DNA of 64,000 bases from Streptomyces pristinaespiralis (GTDB lineage Bacteria > Actinomycetota > Actinomycetes > Streptomycetales > Streptomycetaceae), in the NCBI RefSeq assembly GCF_001278075.1, contig NZ_CP011340.1, positions 5,639,501-5,703,500 on the forward strand. Reading direction: 5' to 3'. The position numbers were made by a program, and so were the translations under genes. The notes beneath the pieces were generated by a model. That model was not told the origin of the DNA and made no database searches. It saw only the letters and a list, made by a program, of their open reading frames with translations. This document shows positions 49,620-59,295 of this stretch, in pieces (positions within the stretch are counted from its first letter, which is position 1; every line of letters starts with the position of its first letter).

Positions 49620-52181
49620 TCACGCCCCGTCGCGCTCCTGCGCCCGCAGTGCCCGCGCCAGGTCGTCGCGGGACTCGGCGACCAGACGACGCAGCGCCGG
49701 CGCCGCCGACCCGTGCGCGGCCAGCCACTCGTCGGTCGCGTCGAGCGTTGCCCGGGAGTCCTGGAGGGACGGGTACAGGCCCCGCACCACGTCCATCCCG
49801 ATCTGGATCGACCGCTCGGACCACAGCCGCTCGATCGCCTCGAAGTACTTCTCGGTGTAGGGGGCGATCAGTTCACGCTGCGACGGCTGCACGAAGCCCG
49901 CGATCGTCGCCTCGACGAGCGCGTTGGACAGCTTGTCCGACTCGACGACCGTCACCCACGCCTGGTCCTTGACCGCGGCCGACGGCCGGGACGCCAGGCA
50001 GCGCACCTCGTGCCGCTTGCCCGAGGCCGTGTCGTCGCGCGCCAGTTCCGCCGCGATCGCGGACTCGTCGGTGGCGCCGTGCGTGGCCAGCGGCTCCAGG
50101 AACGACCAGCGCAGCTCCTGGTCGACGTCCAGTCCGTCGATCCTCGTCGTGTCGTCCAGCAGACCGCCCAGCAGCCGGAGGTCCTCCTCGGACGAGGCGA
50201 CCGAGGCGAAGAACCGCGCCCAGGTCAGCTGGTGCTGGCTGCCCGGCTCGGCGGCCCGCAGTTCCCGCAGCGCTCCTTCCGCGGCCAGCCGGCCGCCCTC
50301 CGCGCGCCAGTCGGGGGCCACGTAGTGGACCAGGGCGGACCGCGTCCACGCGTGCAGCATCTGGAGGACGCCGATGTCGGACTCGCGCCCGGCGAACGTC
50401 AGCACCAGGCGGACGAAGTCCCGCGCCGGCATCAGCGCGTCGCGGGTGAGGTTCCACAGCGCGGACCAGCACAGTGCCCGTGCCAGCGGGTCCTTGATGT
50501 CGCCGAGCGAGGACCGCAGGGTCTCGAGGGACCGCTCGTCGAAGCGGATCTTGCAGTAGGTGAGGTCCTCGTCGTTGACCAGGACCAGTCCGGGCCGCTC
50601 CTCGCCCGCCAGTTCGGGCACCACCGTGCGCGCACCGGTGACGTCCACCCCGGCCTGCGCGTACCGCACGAGCTCCGAGTCCTCGATCCGGTAGAGGCCC
50701 ACGGCCACCCGGTGCGGCCGGAGCGTGTCACCGTCCTGGGTGATCGCCAGCTCGGTGACGCGCCCGTCGGCGTCGTACGTCACCTCCGGCGTCAGCGCGT
50801 TGACACCAGAGGTCTCGAGCCAGGACCGGGACCAGTCCTTCATGTCACGCCCGGACGTCTCCTCCAGCACGGACAGCAGGTCGCCGAGCCGGGTGTTCCC
50901 GTACGCGTGCCGCTTGAAGTAGCGCCGCGCACCTTCGAGGAACGCGTCCCGCCCCACGTACGCGACGAGCTGCTTGAGCACGGACGCGCCCTTGGCGTAC
51001 GTGATGCCGTCGAAGTTGAGCTTGGCGTCCTCCAGGTCACGGATGTCCGCGGTGATCGGGTGCGTCGACGGCAGCTGGTCGGCGCGGTACGCCCATGCCT
51101 TGCGGTTGTTGGCGAAGGTGACCCAGCCGTTCGTGAAGCGGGTCGCCTCCACCATCGAGAAGGAGCCCATGAAGTCCGCGAAGGACTCCTTGAGCCACAG
51201 GTCGTCCCACCACTGCATGGTGACGAGGTCGCCGAACCACATGTGCGCCATCTCGTGCAGGATGACGTTGGCCCGGCGCTCGTACGACGCCTGTGTCACC
51301 TTGCCCCGGAAGACGAACTCCTCGCGGAAGGTCACGCATCCCGGGTTCTCCATGGCCCCGATGTTGTACTCGGGCACGAACGCCTGGTCGTACTTCCCGA
51401 ACGGGTACGGGTAGTCGAAGTGCTCGTGGAAGAAGTCCAGGCCCTGCTTGGTGACGAGGAAGATGTCGTCCGCGTCGAAGTGCTTGGCGAGTCCCTTGCG
51501 GCACATCGCGCCCAGCGGGATCCGCAGAACCGTGCCGTCGGCCAGTTCACGCTCGTACAGATCGGTCTCGTAGTGGTACGGCCCGGCGACGATCGCCGTG
51601 ATGTACGTCGAGATCGGCGCCGTCGCGGCGAACCGCCAGGTCCCGTCCTCGGCGCGGGCGCCCTCGCGGTTGCTCCACACCGTCCAGCCCTCGGGGGCGG
51701 ACACCTCGAACGTGAACGGCGCCTTGAGGTCGGGCTGTTCGAAGCCGGCGAAGACCCGGCGCGCGTCGGCCGGCTCGTACTGGGTGTAGAGGTAGACCTC
51801 GCCGTCCTCGGGGTCGACGAAGCGGTGCAGTCCCTCGCCGGTGCGGCTGTACGCGCACTGCGCGTCGACGACGAGGACGTTCTCCGCCGCCAGGCCGTCC
51901 AGCGTGATGCGGGAGCCGTCGAAGACGGCGGCCGGGTCCAGCTCACGCCCGTTGAGAGTGACTGCCGTCACCGACGGGGCGATCAGGTCGACGAAGGTCG
52001 AAGCACCCGGCTCGTTCGTCCGGAACCGGATCGTGGTCACGGACCTGAAGGTGCGCGGCCCTGAGGCGTCCTGGGGCTCCCCAACCGCGGACCGCACGTC
52101 GAGGGCCACCTCGTACCCGTCGACGGACAGCAGTCCGGCCCGGGAGCGGGCCTCGTCGCGGGACAGATTCTCACCGGGCAC
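49620..52181 (-). CDS. pepN: Aminopeptidase N (M1 metallopeptidase), copy 2
   Basis: The 853-residue zinc aminopeptidase is paralogous to the gene at 38075. It begins VPGENLSRDEARSRAGLL, matching VPGTNLTREEAQQRARLL of copy 1. The GTG at 52181 has AAGGAG five bases upstream; a GTG two codons earlier abuts it. GAMEN is present as YNIGAMENPGCV, and the zinc site is HEMAHMW with E in WLKESFADF. All catalytic residues are intact, so both copies should be active. No signal peptide is present. Confidence 0.96.
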   Translation of the reverse strand: MPGENLSRDEARSRAGLLSVDGYEVALDVRSAVGEPQDASGPRTFRSVTTIRFRTNEPGASTFVDLIAPSVTAVTLNGRELDPAAVFDGSRITLDGLAAENVLVVDAQCAYSRTGEGLHRFVDPEDGEVYLYTQYEPADARRVFAGFEQPDLKAPFTFEVSAPEGWTVWSNREGARAEDGTWRFAATAPISTYITAIVAGPYHYETDLYERELADGTVLRIPLGAMCRKGLAKHFDADDIFLVTKQGLDFFHEHFDYPYPFGKYDQAFVPEYNIGAMENPGCVTFREEFVFRGKVTQASYERRANVILHEMAHMWFGDLVTMQWWDDLWLKESFADFMGSFSMVEATRFTNGWVTFANNRKAWAYRADQLPSTHPITADIRDLEDAKLNFDGITYAKGASVLKQLVAYVGRDAFLEGARRYFKRHAYGNTRLGDLLSVLEETSGRDMKDWSRSWLETSGVNALTPEVTYDADGRVTELAITQDGDTLRPHRVAVGLYRIEDSELVRYAQAGVDVTGARTVVPELAGEERPGLVLVNDEDLTYCKIRFDERSLETLRSSLGDIKDPLARALCWSALWNLTRDALMPARDFVRLVLTFAGRESDIGVLQMLHAWTRSALVHYVAPDWRAEGGRLAAEGALRELRAAEPGSQHQLTWARFFASVASSEEDLRLLGGLLDDTTRIDGLDVDQELRWSFLEPLATHGATDESAIAAELARDDTASGKRHEVRCLASRPSAAVKDQAWVTVVESDKLSNALVEATIAGFVQPSQRELIAPYTEKYFEAIERLWSERSIQIGMDVVRGLYPSLQDSRATLDATDEWLAAHGSAAPALRRLVAESRDDLARALRAQERDGA

Positions 52182-52297
52182 AAGCACTCCTTCGTGTCTC
52201 GTTCGAACACGAGCGATCCTCCCATGGGAATCGGCGGAGCCATCGGCGGCGTTGCCCGGAGAGGCGCGCAGGGCGCCGATCCCTTCCGAGGAGTGAT

Positions 52298-52936
52298 ATG
52301 TCGCACAACGGCAAGACGCCCGTGGACTTCTGGTTCGACCCGCTGTGCCCCTGGGCCTGGATGACCTCCCGCTGGATGCTCGAGGTGGAGAAGGTCCGTG
52401 ACGTAGAGGTGCGATGGCATGTGATGAGCCTCGCCGTGCTCAACGAGGACAAGCTCGACGAGCTTCCCGAGGAGTACCGGGACATGCTGGAGAACAAGGC
52501 GTGGGGCCCGGTGCGCGTCGTTGTCGCCGCCCAGCAGGAGCACGGCGACGAGGTGGTCGGCAAGCTCTACACCGCCCTCGGCACCCGCTTCCACAACGAG
52601 GGCATGGGCCCCGTCCGGGAAGCCGTCGTCGCGGCGCTCAAGGACGTCGGTCTGCCCACCTCCCTCGCCGACTTCGCGGACAAGGGCACGTACGACGCCC
52701 AGCTGCGCGCCTCCCACAAGGAAGGCATCGAGAAGGTCGGCCAGGAAGTCGGCACGCCGGTCATCGCGGTGCCGGGCTCCGACGGCGAGCAGATCGCCTT
52801 CTTCGGGCCGGTCGTCACCCCTGCCCCCAAGGGCGAGGAAGCGGCCCGGCTGTGGGACGGCACGCTCATGGTCGCGTCGATCCCCGGGTTCTACGAGATC
52901 AAGCGCACGCGGACCCAGGGCCCGATCTTCGACTGA
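52298..52936 (+). CDS. DsbA-family protein, Rv2466c-like mycothiol-dependent oxidoreductase
   Basis: The 212-residue cytoplasmic thioredoxin-fold protein has the helical insert of DsbA/FrnE proteins and strong resemblance to mycobacterial Rv2466c (DFWFDPLCPW, KVRDVEV, HVMSLAVLNE, AFFGPVV, FYEIKRTRT). Rv2466c is a mycothiol-dependent reductase with a CPWC site. Here the site is C17-P-W-A20, so only the nucleophilic cysteine is kept and a monothiol mechanism with mycothiol is likely. The cis-proline is present in VGTPVIAV. The ATG has GAGGAG upstream. Confidence 0.92.
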   Translation: MSHNGKTPVDFWFDPLCPWAWMTSRWMLEVEKVRDVEVRWHVMSLAVLNEDKLDELPEEYRDMLENKAWGPVRVVVAAQQEHGDEVVGKLYTALGTRFHNEGMGPVREAVVAALKDVGLPTSLADFADKGTYDAQLRASHKEGIEKVGQEVGTPVIAVPGSDGEQIAFFGPVVTPAPKGEEAARLWDGTLMVASIPGFYEIKRTRTQGPIFD

Positions 52937-52968
52937 ACCGCCTCCCGCGTCCCGGTGGCAGCCGCCCG

Positions 52969-53025
52969 CCGGACAGCACAGTGCCCCCGCGCGTGCATGA
53001 CGCGCGGGGGCACTGTGCTGTCCGG
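52969..53025. terminator. Very long bidirectional terminator
   Basis: A 26-bp perfect inverted repeat starting CCGGACAGCACAGTGCC encloses a 5-nt loop. It is centred between the convergent DsbA-like gene and first permease gene and serves both. Confidence 0.88.
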
Positions 53026-53045
53026 ATGCCGGCGTGCGCCGCCGC

Positions 53046-54464
53046 TCAGTGCTCGATGCCGGCCGGTGCGGCCGGGCGGGACTCACGCTTCTTCTGCAGC
53101 ACGAACCCGACGAGGGCGAGGACCAGCGTGAGAACACCGGTGCCGAGCAGCTGCATCCGGGTCTCCTCCTCGCGCAGCATCAGCGCGAAGACGGTCGCCA
53201 TGCCGGCCAGGGCGAGCAGCGTGAGGCCGGGGAACAGCCACATCTTCACGACCAGCTTCTCCGGTGCCTCGCGCTCGGTGCGCCGGCGCAGCACCAACTG
53301 CGAGACGGCGATGAAGAACCAGACGACCAGGATGATCGCGCCGATCGTGTTGAGCAGCCACATGAAGATGTCGTCCGGCCGCCAGTACGACAGCAGCACG
53401 CACAGGAAGCCGAACACGGAGGAGACGAGCACGGCGGTACGCGGCACGCCGCCGGAGATCCGGCCCAGCGCCGTCGGCCCCTGGCGGCGGGCGACCAGCG
53501 AACACGCCATCCGCGAGGCGCCGTAGATGTTGGCGTTCATCGCGGAGAGCAGGGCGATCAGCACGACCACGTTCATGATCTGGCCCGCGCCGTCGATGCC
53601 CAGGTGGTCCAGGGTCGCGACGTACGGCCCCTTCTCCGCCACCGCCTTCTCGTGCCACGGCACCAGCGTGACGATGACCGCCATCGAACCGATGTAGAAG
53701 ACGGCGATCCGCCACATCGCGGTGCGCACGGCCTTGGCGACGCCCTGCACCGGGTGCTCGGACTCGGCGGCGGCGATGGTGACCGTCTCCAGACCGCCGT
53801 ACGCGAAGACGGAGGCGAGGAGGCCGACGATCAGGCCCTCTGTGCCGTTCGGCATGAAGCCGCCGTCACCGGTGAGGTTGGCGGTGCCGGGAGCTTCGGT
53901 GCCCGGCAGGACGCCGGCGATCGCGAGGACGCCGATGCCCAGGAAGAGCACGATCGCGCCGACCTTGAGCGCGGCGAACCAGAACTCGAACTCGCCGAAG
54001 TTCTTCACCGCCGCCAGGTTCGTGCCGCAGAACACCAGCATGAACAGCGCCACCCAGGCCCACTCGGGCGTCCCGGGGAACCAGCCCGTCATGATGCCCG
54101 CGGCGCCGATGGCCTCCAGGCCGACGGCCACGCACAGCAGGAACCAGAACGCCCAGCCGGCGGTGAAGCCGGCCCACGGCCCGATGGCCCGCTCGGCGTG
54201 CACCGAGAAGGAGCCGGAGGCCGGGTTGGCCGCCGACATCTCGCCCAGCATGCGCATCACGAGCATGACCAGCAGTCCGGAGAGGGCGTACGCGACGACG
54301 ATCGACGGTCCTGCCGCGGCGATGCCGGCTCCGGAGCCGACGAAGAGCCCGGCGCCGATGACACCGCCGAGGGCGATCATCGACAGGTGGCGTTGTTTGA
54401 GGCCGTGCGTGAGCGTGGCGTCGGCCGGCTGGTCGACGGGCGCGGGCGCGGTGGTCCGAGACAT
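53046..54464 (-). CDS. Amino-acid permease (APC superfamily, AAT family), copy 1
   Basis: The 472-residue inner-membrane transporter has twelve predicted membrane segments. The N-terminal family signature GLKQRHLSMIALGGVIGAGL is followed by FVGSGAGI and the substrate-site region of APC transporters. It imports amino acids by proton symport. The ATG at 54464 has AGGGCA upstream. It is the first of three paralogues in 5.5 kb. An 82-bp stretch at 53939-54020 is identical to one in copy 2. Confidence 0.94.
   Translation of the reverse strand: MSRTTAPAPVDQPADATLTHGLKQRHLSMIALGGVIGAGLFVGSGAGIAAAGPSIVVAYALSGLLVMLVMRMLGEMSAANPASGSFSVHAERAIGPWAGFTAGWAFWFLLCVAVGLEAIGAAGIMTGWFPGTPEWAWVALFMLVFCGTNLAAVKNFGEFEFWFAALKVGAIVLFLGIGVLAIAGVLPGTEAPGTANLTGDGGFMPNGTEGLIVGLLASVFAYGGLETVTIAAAESEHPVQGVAKAVRTAMWRIAVFYIGSMAVIVTLVPWHEKAVAEKGPYVATLDHLGIDGAGQIMNVVVLIALLSAMNANIYGASRMACSLVARRQGPTALGRISGGVPRTAVLVSSVFGFLCVLLSYWRPDDIFMWLLNTIGAIILVVWFFIAVSQLVLRRRTEREAPEKLVVKMWLFPGLTLLALAGMATVFALMLREEETRMQLLGTGVLTLVLALVGFVLQKKRESRPAAPAGIEH
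53939..54020. repeat. 82-bp perfect direct repeat, first copy (in permease 1)
   Basis: This stretch is identical over 82 bases to 55467-55548 and encodes the NFGEFEFWFAALKVGAIVLF segment in both permeases. Confidence 0.9.
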
Positions 54465-54600
54465 GGGCGTGCCCTGTTCATGAGCTGAGACGGGGGAGCG
54501 GCCCAGTGTGGGCACGGTCGCCGCTCACAGGGAACAGATGTCCGCTATACGGTCACGACCTTCACGGAACGTCAACAACCGCACACGCGAACCCCGCACT

Positions 54601-55986
54601 TCAGCGACGTCGTTCGCGCAGTTCCCGGACGGCCGAAACCAGCAGTACACCGGCGGTCGCTCCGCCCGACCACAACACCTGCGGGCGGGCGGTGTCGTCG
54701 GTGAGCATCAGCCCCAGCACGGCCGCCATCGCGGCGAGCGCCACCCAGGTGAGCCAGGGGAAGCCCCACATGCGCAGGGTCAGACTCGCCGGCGCCTCGC
54801 GTTCGAGGCGCCGGCGCAGCCGCAACTGCGACACCGCGATCAGCGCCCACACGAACAGCAGTACCGCGCCGACCGAGTTGAGCATGTAGAGGAAGACCGA
54901 TTCCGGCCACTTCAGATTGAGCAGCACGGACACGAAGCCGAACACCACGGAAGCGAGCACCGCCCTGCGCGGCACACCGCCCAGGCCGACCTTCAACAGC
55001 CCCTTCGGCGCCTCGCCGCGCTCCGCGAGCGAGAACACCATCCGCGAGGCCCCGTACAGATTGGCGTTGAGCGCGGACAGCAGTGCCACGAAGACGACGA
55101 TCTCCATGATCCGTCCGGCGCTCGGCACACCGATCGAGTCGAGAACGGAGACGTAGGGGCTGAGGCCCGCCTTCTGCGCCGTCCAGGGCATGACGGTCAC
55201 GATGACGGCCATCGAGCCCACATAGAAGAAGAGGATGCGGACCACCGCGCTGCGCACGGCGCGTCCCACCGCGCGGGCCGGGTCGTCGGTCTCCGCGGCG
55301 GCGATCGTGACGACCTCGAGACCGCCGAAGGCGAAGACGACGGCGAGTACGCCGGAGATCACACCGGACCAGCCGTTCGGCAGGAAACCGCCCTCGCCGG
55401 TGAGCCGGGTGAGGCCGACCGGGTCGGTGTCCGGGAGCAGCCCGAAGACCGCCAGCGTGCCGAGTGCCAGGAAGAGCACGATCGCGCCGACCTTGAGCGC
55501 GGCGAACCAGAACTCGAACTCGCCGAAGTTCTTCACCGCCGCCAGGTTGGCGGCGGTGAAGACCACCATGAACACCAGCACCCAGCCCCACTGGGGGACG
55601 GCGGGTGCCCAGCCGTGGGCGATCGCCGCCGCGGCCGTCGCCTCCGCGGCGAGCACCACCACCAGCAGGAACCAGTACAGCCAGCCGACACTGAAGCCGG
55701 CCCAGCGTCCCAGCGCGCGTTCCGCGTGCACGGAGAAGGAACCGGAGGCGGGCATCGCGGAGGACATCTCACCGAGCATCCGCATCACCAGCATCGCGAG
55801 GGCGCCCGCGATCAGATAGGAGAGCACGATGCCGGGGCCGGCGAGGGCGATGCCCGCGCCCGAGCCCACGAAGAGCCCTGCGCCGATCACCCCGCCGAGG
55901 CCGAGCATCGTCAGATGGCGCTGCTTGAGCCCGTGGCTGAGGGGTTCGGCCTCTGTGGCCAGGGGTGCGGGCGGAGCGTCGTGCAT
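54601..55986 (-). CDS. Amino-acid permease (APC superfamily, AAT family), copy 2
   Basis: The 461-residue inner-membrane transporter has the same twelve-segment layout and signature (GLKQRHLTMLGLGGVIGAGL) as its neighbours. It ends 136 bp upstream of permease 1 on the same strand, and they are likely separately transcribed. No strong ribosome site is visible; GAGAG lies about 13 bases before the ATG. Confidence 0.94.
   Translation of the reverse strand: MHDAPPAPLATEAEPLSHGLKQRHLTMLGLGGVIGAGLFVGSGAGIALAGPGIVLSYLIAGALAMLVMRMLGEMSSAMPASGSFSVHAERALGRWAGFSVGWLYWFLLVVVLAAEATAAAAIAHGWAPAVPQWGWVLVFMVVFTAANLAAVKNFGEFEFWFAALKVGAIVLFLALGTLAVFGLLPDTDPVGLTRLTGEGGFLPNGWSGVISGVLAVVFAFGGLEVVTIAAAETDDPARAVGRAVRSAVVRILFFYVGSMAVIVTVMPWTAQKAGLSPYVSVLDSIGVPSAGRIMEIVVFVALLSALNANLYGASRMVFSLAERGEAPKGLLKVGLGGVPRRAVLASVVFGFVSVLLNLKWPESVFLYMLNSVGAVLLFVWALIAVSQLRLRRRLEREAPASLTLRMWGFPWLTWVALAAMAAVLGLMLTDDTARPQVLWSGGATAGVLLVSAVRELRERRR
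55467..55548. repeat. 82-bp perfect direct repeat, second copy (in permease 2)
   Basis: See 53939-54020. Flanking bases diverge immediately on both sides. Confidence 0.9.
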
Positions 55987-56249
55987 CTGCTGGAGAACTC
56001 TCGGATCACTCGGTACGAGTTATGGGGTCCCTACAGTCTTCCCGAGGTGATGCCTCGTGTGCAAAACGGACGCCCATGCCCCGGACCTCAGTGACGAGCA
56101 TCACTGAATCGTCCGCATGATCGGGCTTCTTTGTGTGAATCCCACCAAGCGGTCAACGGCCGCTTTGTGGGCGGCTGCTGGTGATCGAGTGATTCTCCGT
56201 GGGCTACGGTCACCCTGTCCCGAACTGCCCTCACCCTCGCGGAGTCCCG

Positions 56250-56834
56250 ATGAGCACTGCTGCCGCCCCCGTCCGACCGGGGCTCGTCCTCGCCGACCTG
56301 CTTCCCGCGTCCCGCGTCCGGGACATCACCCTCGTCGTCGGCGGCGCCGCGCTCACCGGCATCGCCGCGCAGATAGCCGTTCCGGTCCCCGGCTCCCCGG
56401 TCCCCGTGTCCGGCCAGACGTTCGCGGCCCTCCTGGTGGGCACCGCGCTGGGCGCCCGCCGCGGCTTCCTCTCCCTGGCCCTGTACGCGGTGGCCGGCAT
56501 GGCGGGCATTCCGTGGTTCGCCCAGGCGACGTCCGGATATGCGATGCCGTCCTTCGGCTACATCCTCGGCATGCTGCTCGCCGCGGCCGTCGTCGGCCAC
56601 TTCGCCCGTCGCGGCGCCGACCGTTCCGTGCTGCGCATGGCGGGCACGATGGCGGCCGGCTCGGCGATCATCTACGCGGTGGGCGTCCCCTACCTGGCGC
56701 TGGCCACCGGCATGTCCTTCGGCGAGGCGGTCGCGGCCGGCCTGGTGCCGTTCCTGATCGGTGACGCGCTGAAGGCGGCCCTCGCGATGGGCGCGCTGCC
56801 CACCACCTGGAAGCTCATCGGCCGCCGCGGCTGA
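56250..56834 (+). CDS. bioY: Biotin transporter S component BioY
   Basis: The 194-residue membrane protein has six segments and BioY family motifs (AQIAVPVPGSPVPVSGQTFA; GARRGFLSLALYAVAGMAGIPWFA; SFGYILGMLLAA). BioY binds biotin and works with an ECF energising module. No bioM or bioN lies beside it, so it must share an ECF module or act alone. The ATG has GGAG five bases upstream. No BirA-type operator was recognised in the 130 bp upstream. Confidence 0.95.
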   Translation: MSTAAAPVRPGLVLADLLPASRVRDITLVVGGAALTGIAAQIAVPVPGSPVPVSGQTFAALLVGTALGARRGFLSLALYAVAGMAGIPWFAQATSGYAMPSFGYILGMLLAAAVVGHFARRGADRSVLRMAGTMAAGSAIIYAVGVPYLALATGMSFGEAVAAGLVPFLIGDALKAALAMGALPTTWKLIGRRG

Positions 56835-56860
56835 CGCACGGCCGCCCCTGTCCGCGGGAG

Positions 56861-56902
56861 AGGCCCGCCGCATCTCACTACGACCCTGGGACCGGCGGGC
56901 CT
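56861..56902 (+). terminator. Terminator of bioY
   Basis: A 10-bp perfect stem AGGCCCGCCG / CGGCGGGCCT with a 22-nt loop is followed by TTCG, 27 bp after the stop. Confidence 0.75.
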
Positions 56903-57076
56903 TTCGCGTTCCCCGGTACGGGCAACGCGGGAGCGGCGGGTCCGCCGCCGTAGCCTTCGTGGTGCGGGGCGGGACGAACAGAGGGAGGCCCCCCGTTCGT
57001 CCCTTGCGGGACGTCACGGAGAGCCTCCCGGATCGCCCGACCTGTGCGGCCGGGTCCTCCTCACGGACTCCGGTGA

Positions 57077-58558
57077 TCAGACTCCGGAGACCGGCTCCAC
57101 CTCTTCGTCACGAGGGGCGGGGACGGTCGCGGCGGCGGGGCGCGGGAAGAACTTCTCGCGGGTCACGGCGATCGCGACCACCACCGCGGCGACGGCGATC
57201 GACAGCAGCGCGACCTGCCGGTTGGCCTCGTCGACGACCATGTAGCCGAGCACGAAGGTGATCATCGCGGCGGTCGCCCAGGTGAGGTACGGGAAGAGCC
57301 ACATCTTCACCGTCAGCCTCGTGGGCGCCTCGCGCAGCAGGATGCCGCGCATCCGCAGCTGGGTGAAGCAGATCACCAGCCAGACGAACAGGGCCACGGC
57401 GCCGGACGAGTTGAGCAGGAACAGGAAGACCGTGTCCTTGTAGGCGTAGTTGAAGTACACGGCGACGAAGCCGAAGACCACCGAGGCCAGGATGGCCGCC
57501 GTCGGCACGCCCTTGGCATTGACCTTGGCGAACGCCTTGGGGGCGTCACCGCGCTCACCGAGCGAGAAGGCCATGCGCGAAGCGGTGTAGAGGCCCGAGT
57601 TGAGGCACGAGAGGACCGCCGTCAGGATGATCACGTTCATGATCTGGCCGGCGTTGGCGATGCCGATGGAGTCCAGGGCGGCGACGTACGACCCCTTCTC
57701 CTCGATCGACTTGTCGTTCCACGGCAGCAGCGTCAGGACGACGAAGATCGAGCCGAGGTAGAAGAAACCGACACGCCAGATCACCGAGTTGGTGGCCTTG
57801 GTGACCGCGCGCCGCGGGTTCTCCGACTCGCCGGCCGCCAGGGTGACGATCTCGCTGCCCATGAAGGAGAAGACGACCAGCAGTACACCGGCGAGGATCG
57901 CGCCGGCGCCGTTCGGCATGAAGCCGCCGGCGTCGGTCAGATGGGCCAGACCCGCACCCGGGTTGTCGGAGCCCGGCAGCACACCGAAGACGGCGAGCAG
58001 ACCGACGATCACGAACGCGCCGATGGCGACGACCTTGATGCCGGCGAACCAGAACTCGAACTCGCCGTAGGAGGAGACGGAGACCAGGTTGGTGGCCGTC
58101 AGCACGACCATGACGATCAGCGCCCATCCCCACTGCGGCACCGCCGGCATCCAGCCTTCCAGGATCTCGGCGCCGGCCGTGGCCTCCACGGCGAGCACGA
58201 CGACCCAGAAGAACCAGTAGAGCCAGCCGATGGAGAAGCCCGCCCAGCGCCCGAGCGCGCGGTCGGCGTACGCGGAGAAGGACCCGGAGTTGGGGCTCGC
58301 GGCGGCCATCTCGCCCAGCATCCGCATCACGAAGACGACCAGCATGCCCACGAGCGCGTACGACAGCAGGATCGCCGGACCGGCCGCGGCTATGCCGGAG
58401 CTGGATCCGACGAACAGGCCGGCGCCGATCACACCGCCGATGGCGATCATGGAAAGGTGGCGGTTCTTGAGGCCGGCCTTGAGACCGTCGGGGGAAGGTG
58501 ACTGTCCCGGGGTGCCGGGCAGGTCGCCTTCCTTTGTGAGGGTCGACTGCGACGTCAT
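57077..58558 (-). CDS. Amino-acid permease (APC superfamily, AAT family), copy 3
   Basis: The 493-residue inner-membrane transporter has twelve predicted segments and the signature GLKNRHLSMIAIGGVIGAGL. The ATG at 58558 has AAGGA nine bases upstream; the frame is open further upstream without support. It is more diverged from copies 1 and 2 than they are from each other (for example SSYGEFEFWFAGIKVVAIGA). Substrate unknown; GABA, proline or aromatic amino acids are family possibilities. Confidence 0.94.
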   Translation of the reverse strand: MTSQSTLTKEGDLPGTPGQSPSPDGLKAGLKNRHLSMIAIGGVIGAGLFVGSSSGIAAAGPAILLSYALVGMLVVFVMRMLGEMAAASPNSGSFSAYADRALGRWAGFSIGWLYWFFWVVVLAVEATAGAEILEGWMPAVPQWGWALIVMVVLTATNLVSVSSYGEFEFWFAGIKVVAIGAFVIVGLLAVFGVLPGSDNPGAGLAHLTDAGGFMPNGAGAILAGVLLVVFSFMGSEIVTLAAGESENPRRAVTKATNSVIWRVGFFYLGSIFVVLTLLPWNDKSIEEKGSYVAALDSIGIANAGQIMNVIILTAVLSCLNSGLYTASRMAFSLGERGDAPKAFAKVNAKGVPTAAILASVVFGFVAVYFNYAYKDTVFLFLLNSSGAVALFVWLVICFTQLRMRGILLREAPTRLTVKMWLFPYLTWATAAMITFVLGYMVVDEANRQVALLSIAVAAVVVAIAVTREKFFPRPAAATVPAPRDEEVEPVSGV

Positions 58559-58727
58559 GGACGAATCCTTATGTCTTGGTGCCGCTCGGGTTACGAACTT
58601 CGGAATTAGAACCCAGTACGTGCGAGTACGGAAGAGTCGATTCCGTTTCGTTGCACTCGTCACTCCGGCGCGCCCCGAGCCCGGCCCCGCGCCGGACTGC
58701 GCCTGCCCCGCATGCCACACTCGAACC

Positions 58728-59216
<489 letters not shown>

Positions 59217-59295
59217 GCCCCGCCTCGCATCCGCATCCATGTGCCGCCGGGTCCGTCCCGGCGGCACGGTCATGCCGTCCAGGAGGAACGACCCC

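Noticed and set aside
48093..52064. Plus-strand open frame of 1323 codons across the second aminopeptidase
   Set aside because: It is a complement-frame shadow of the M1 peptidase and AbiEi-like genes, with no domain or ribosome site.
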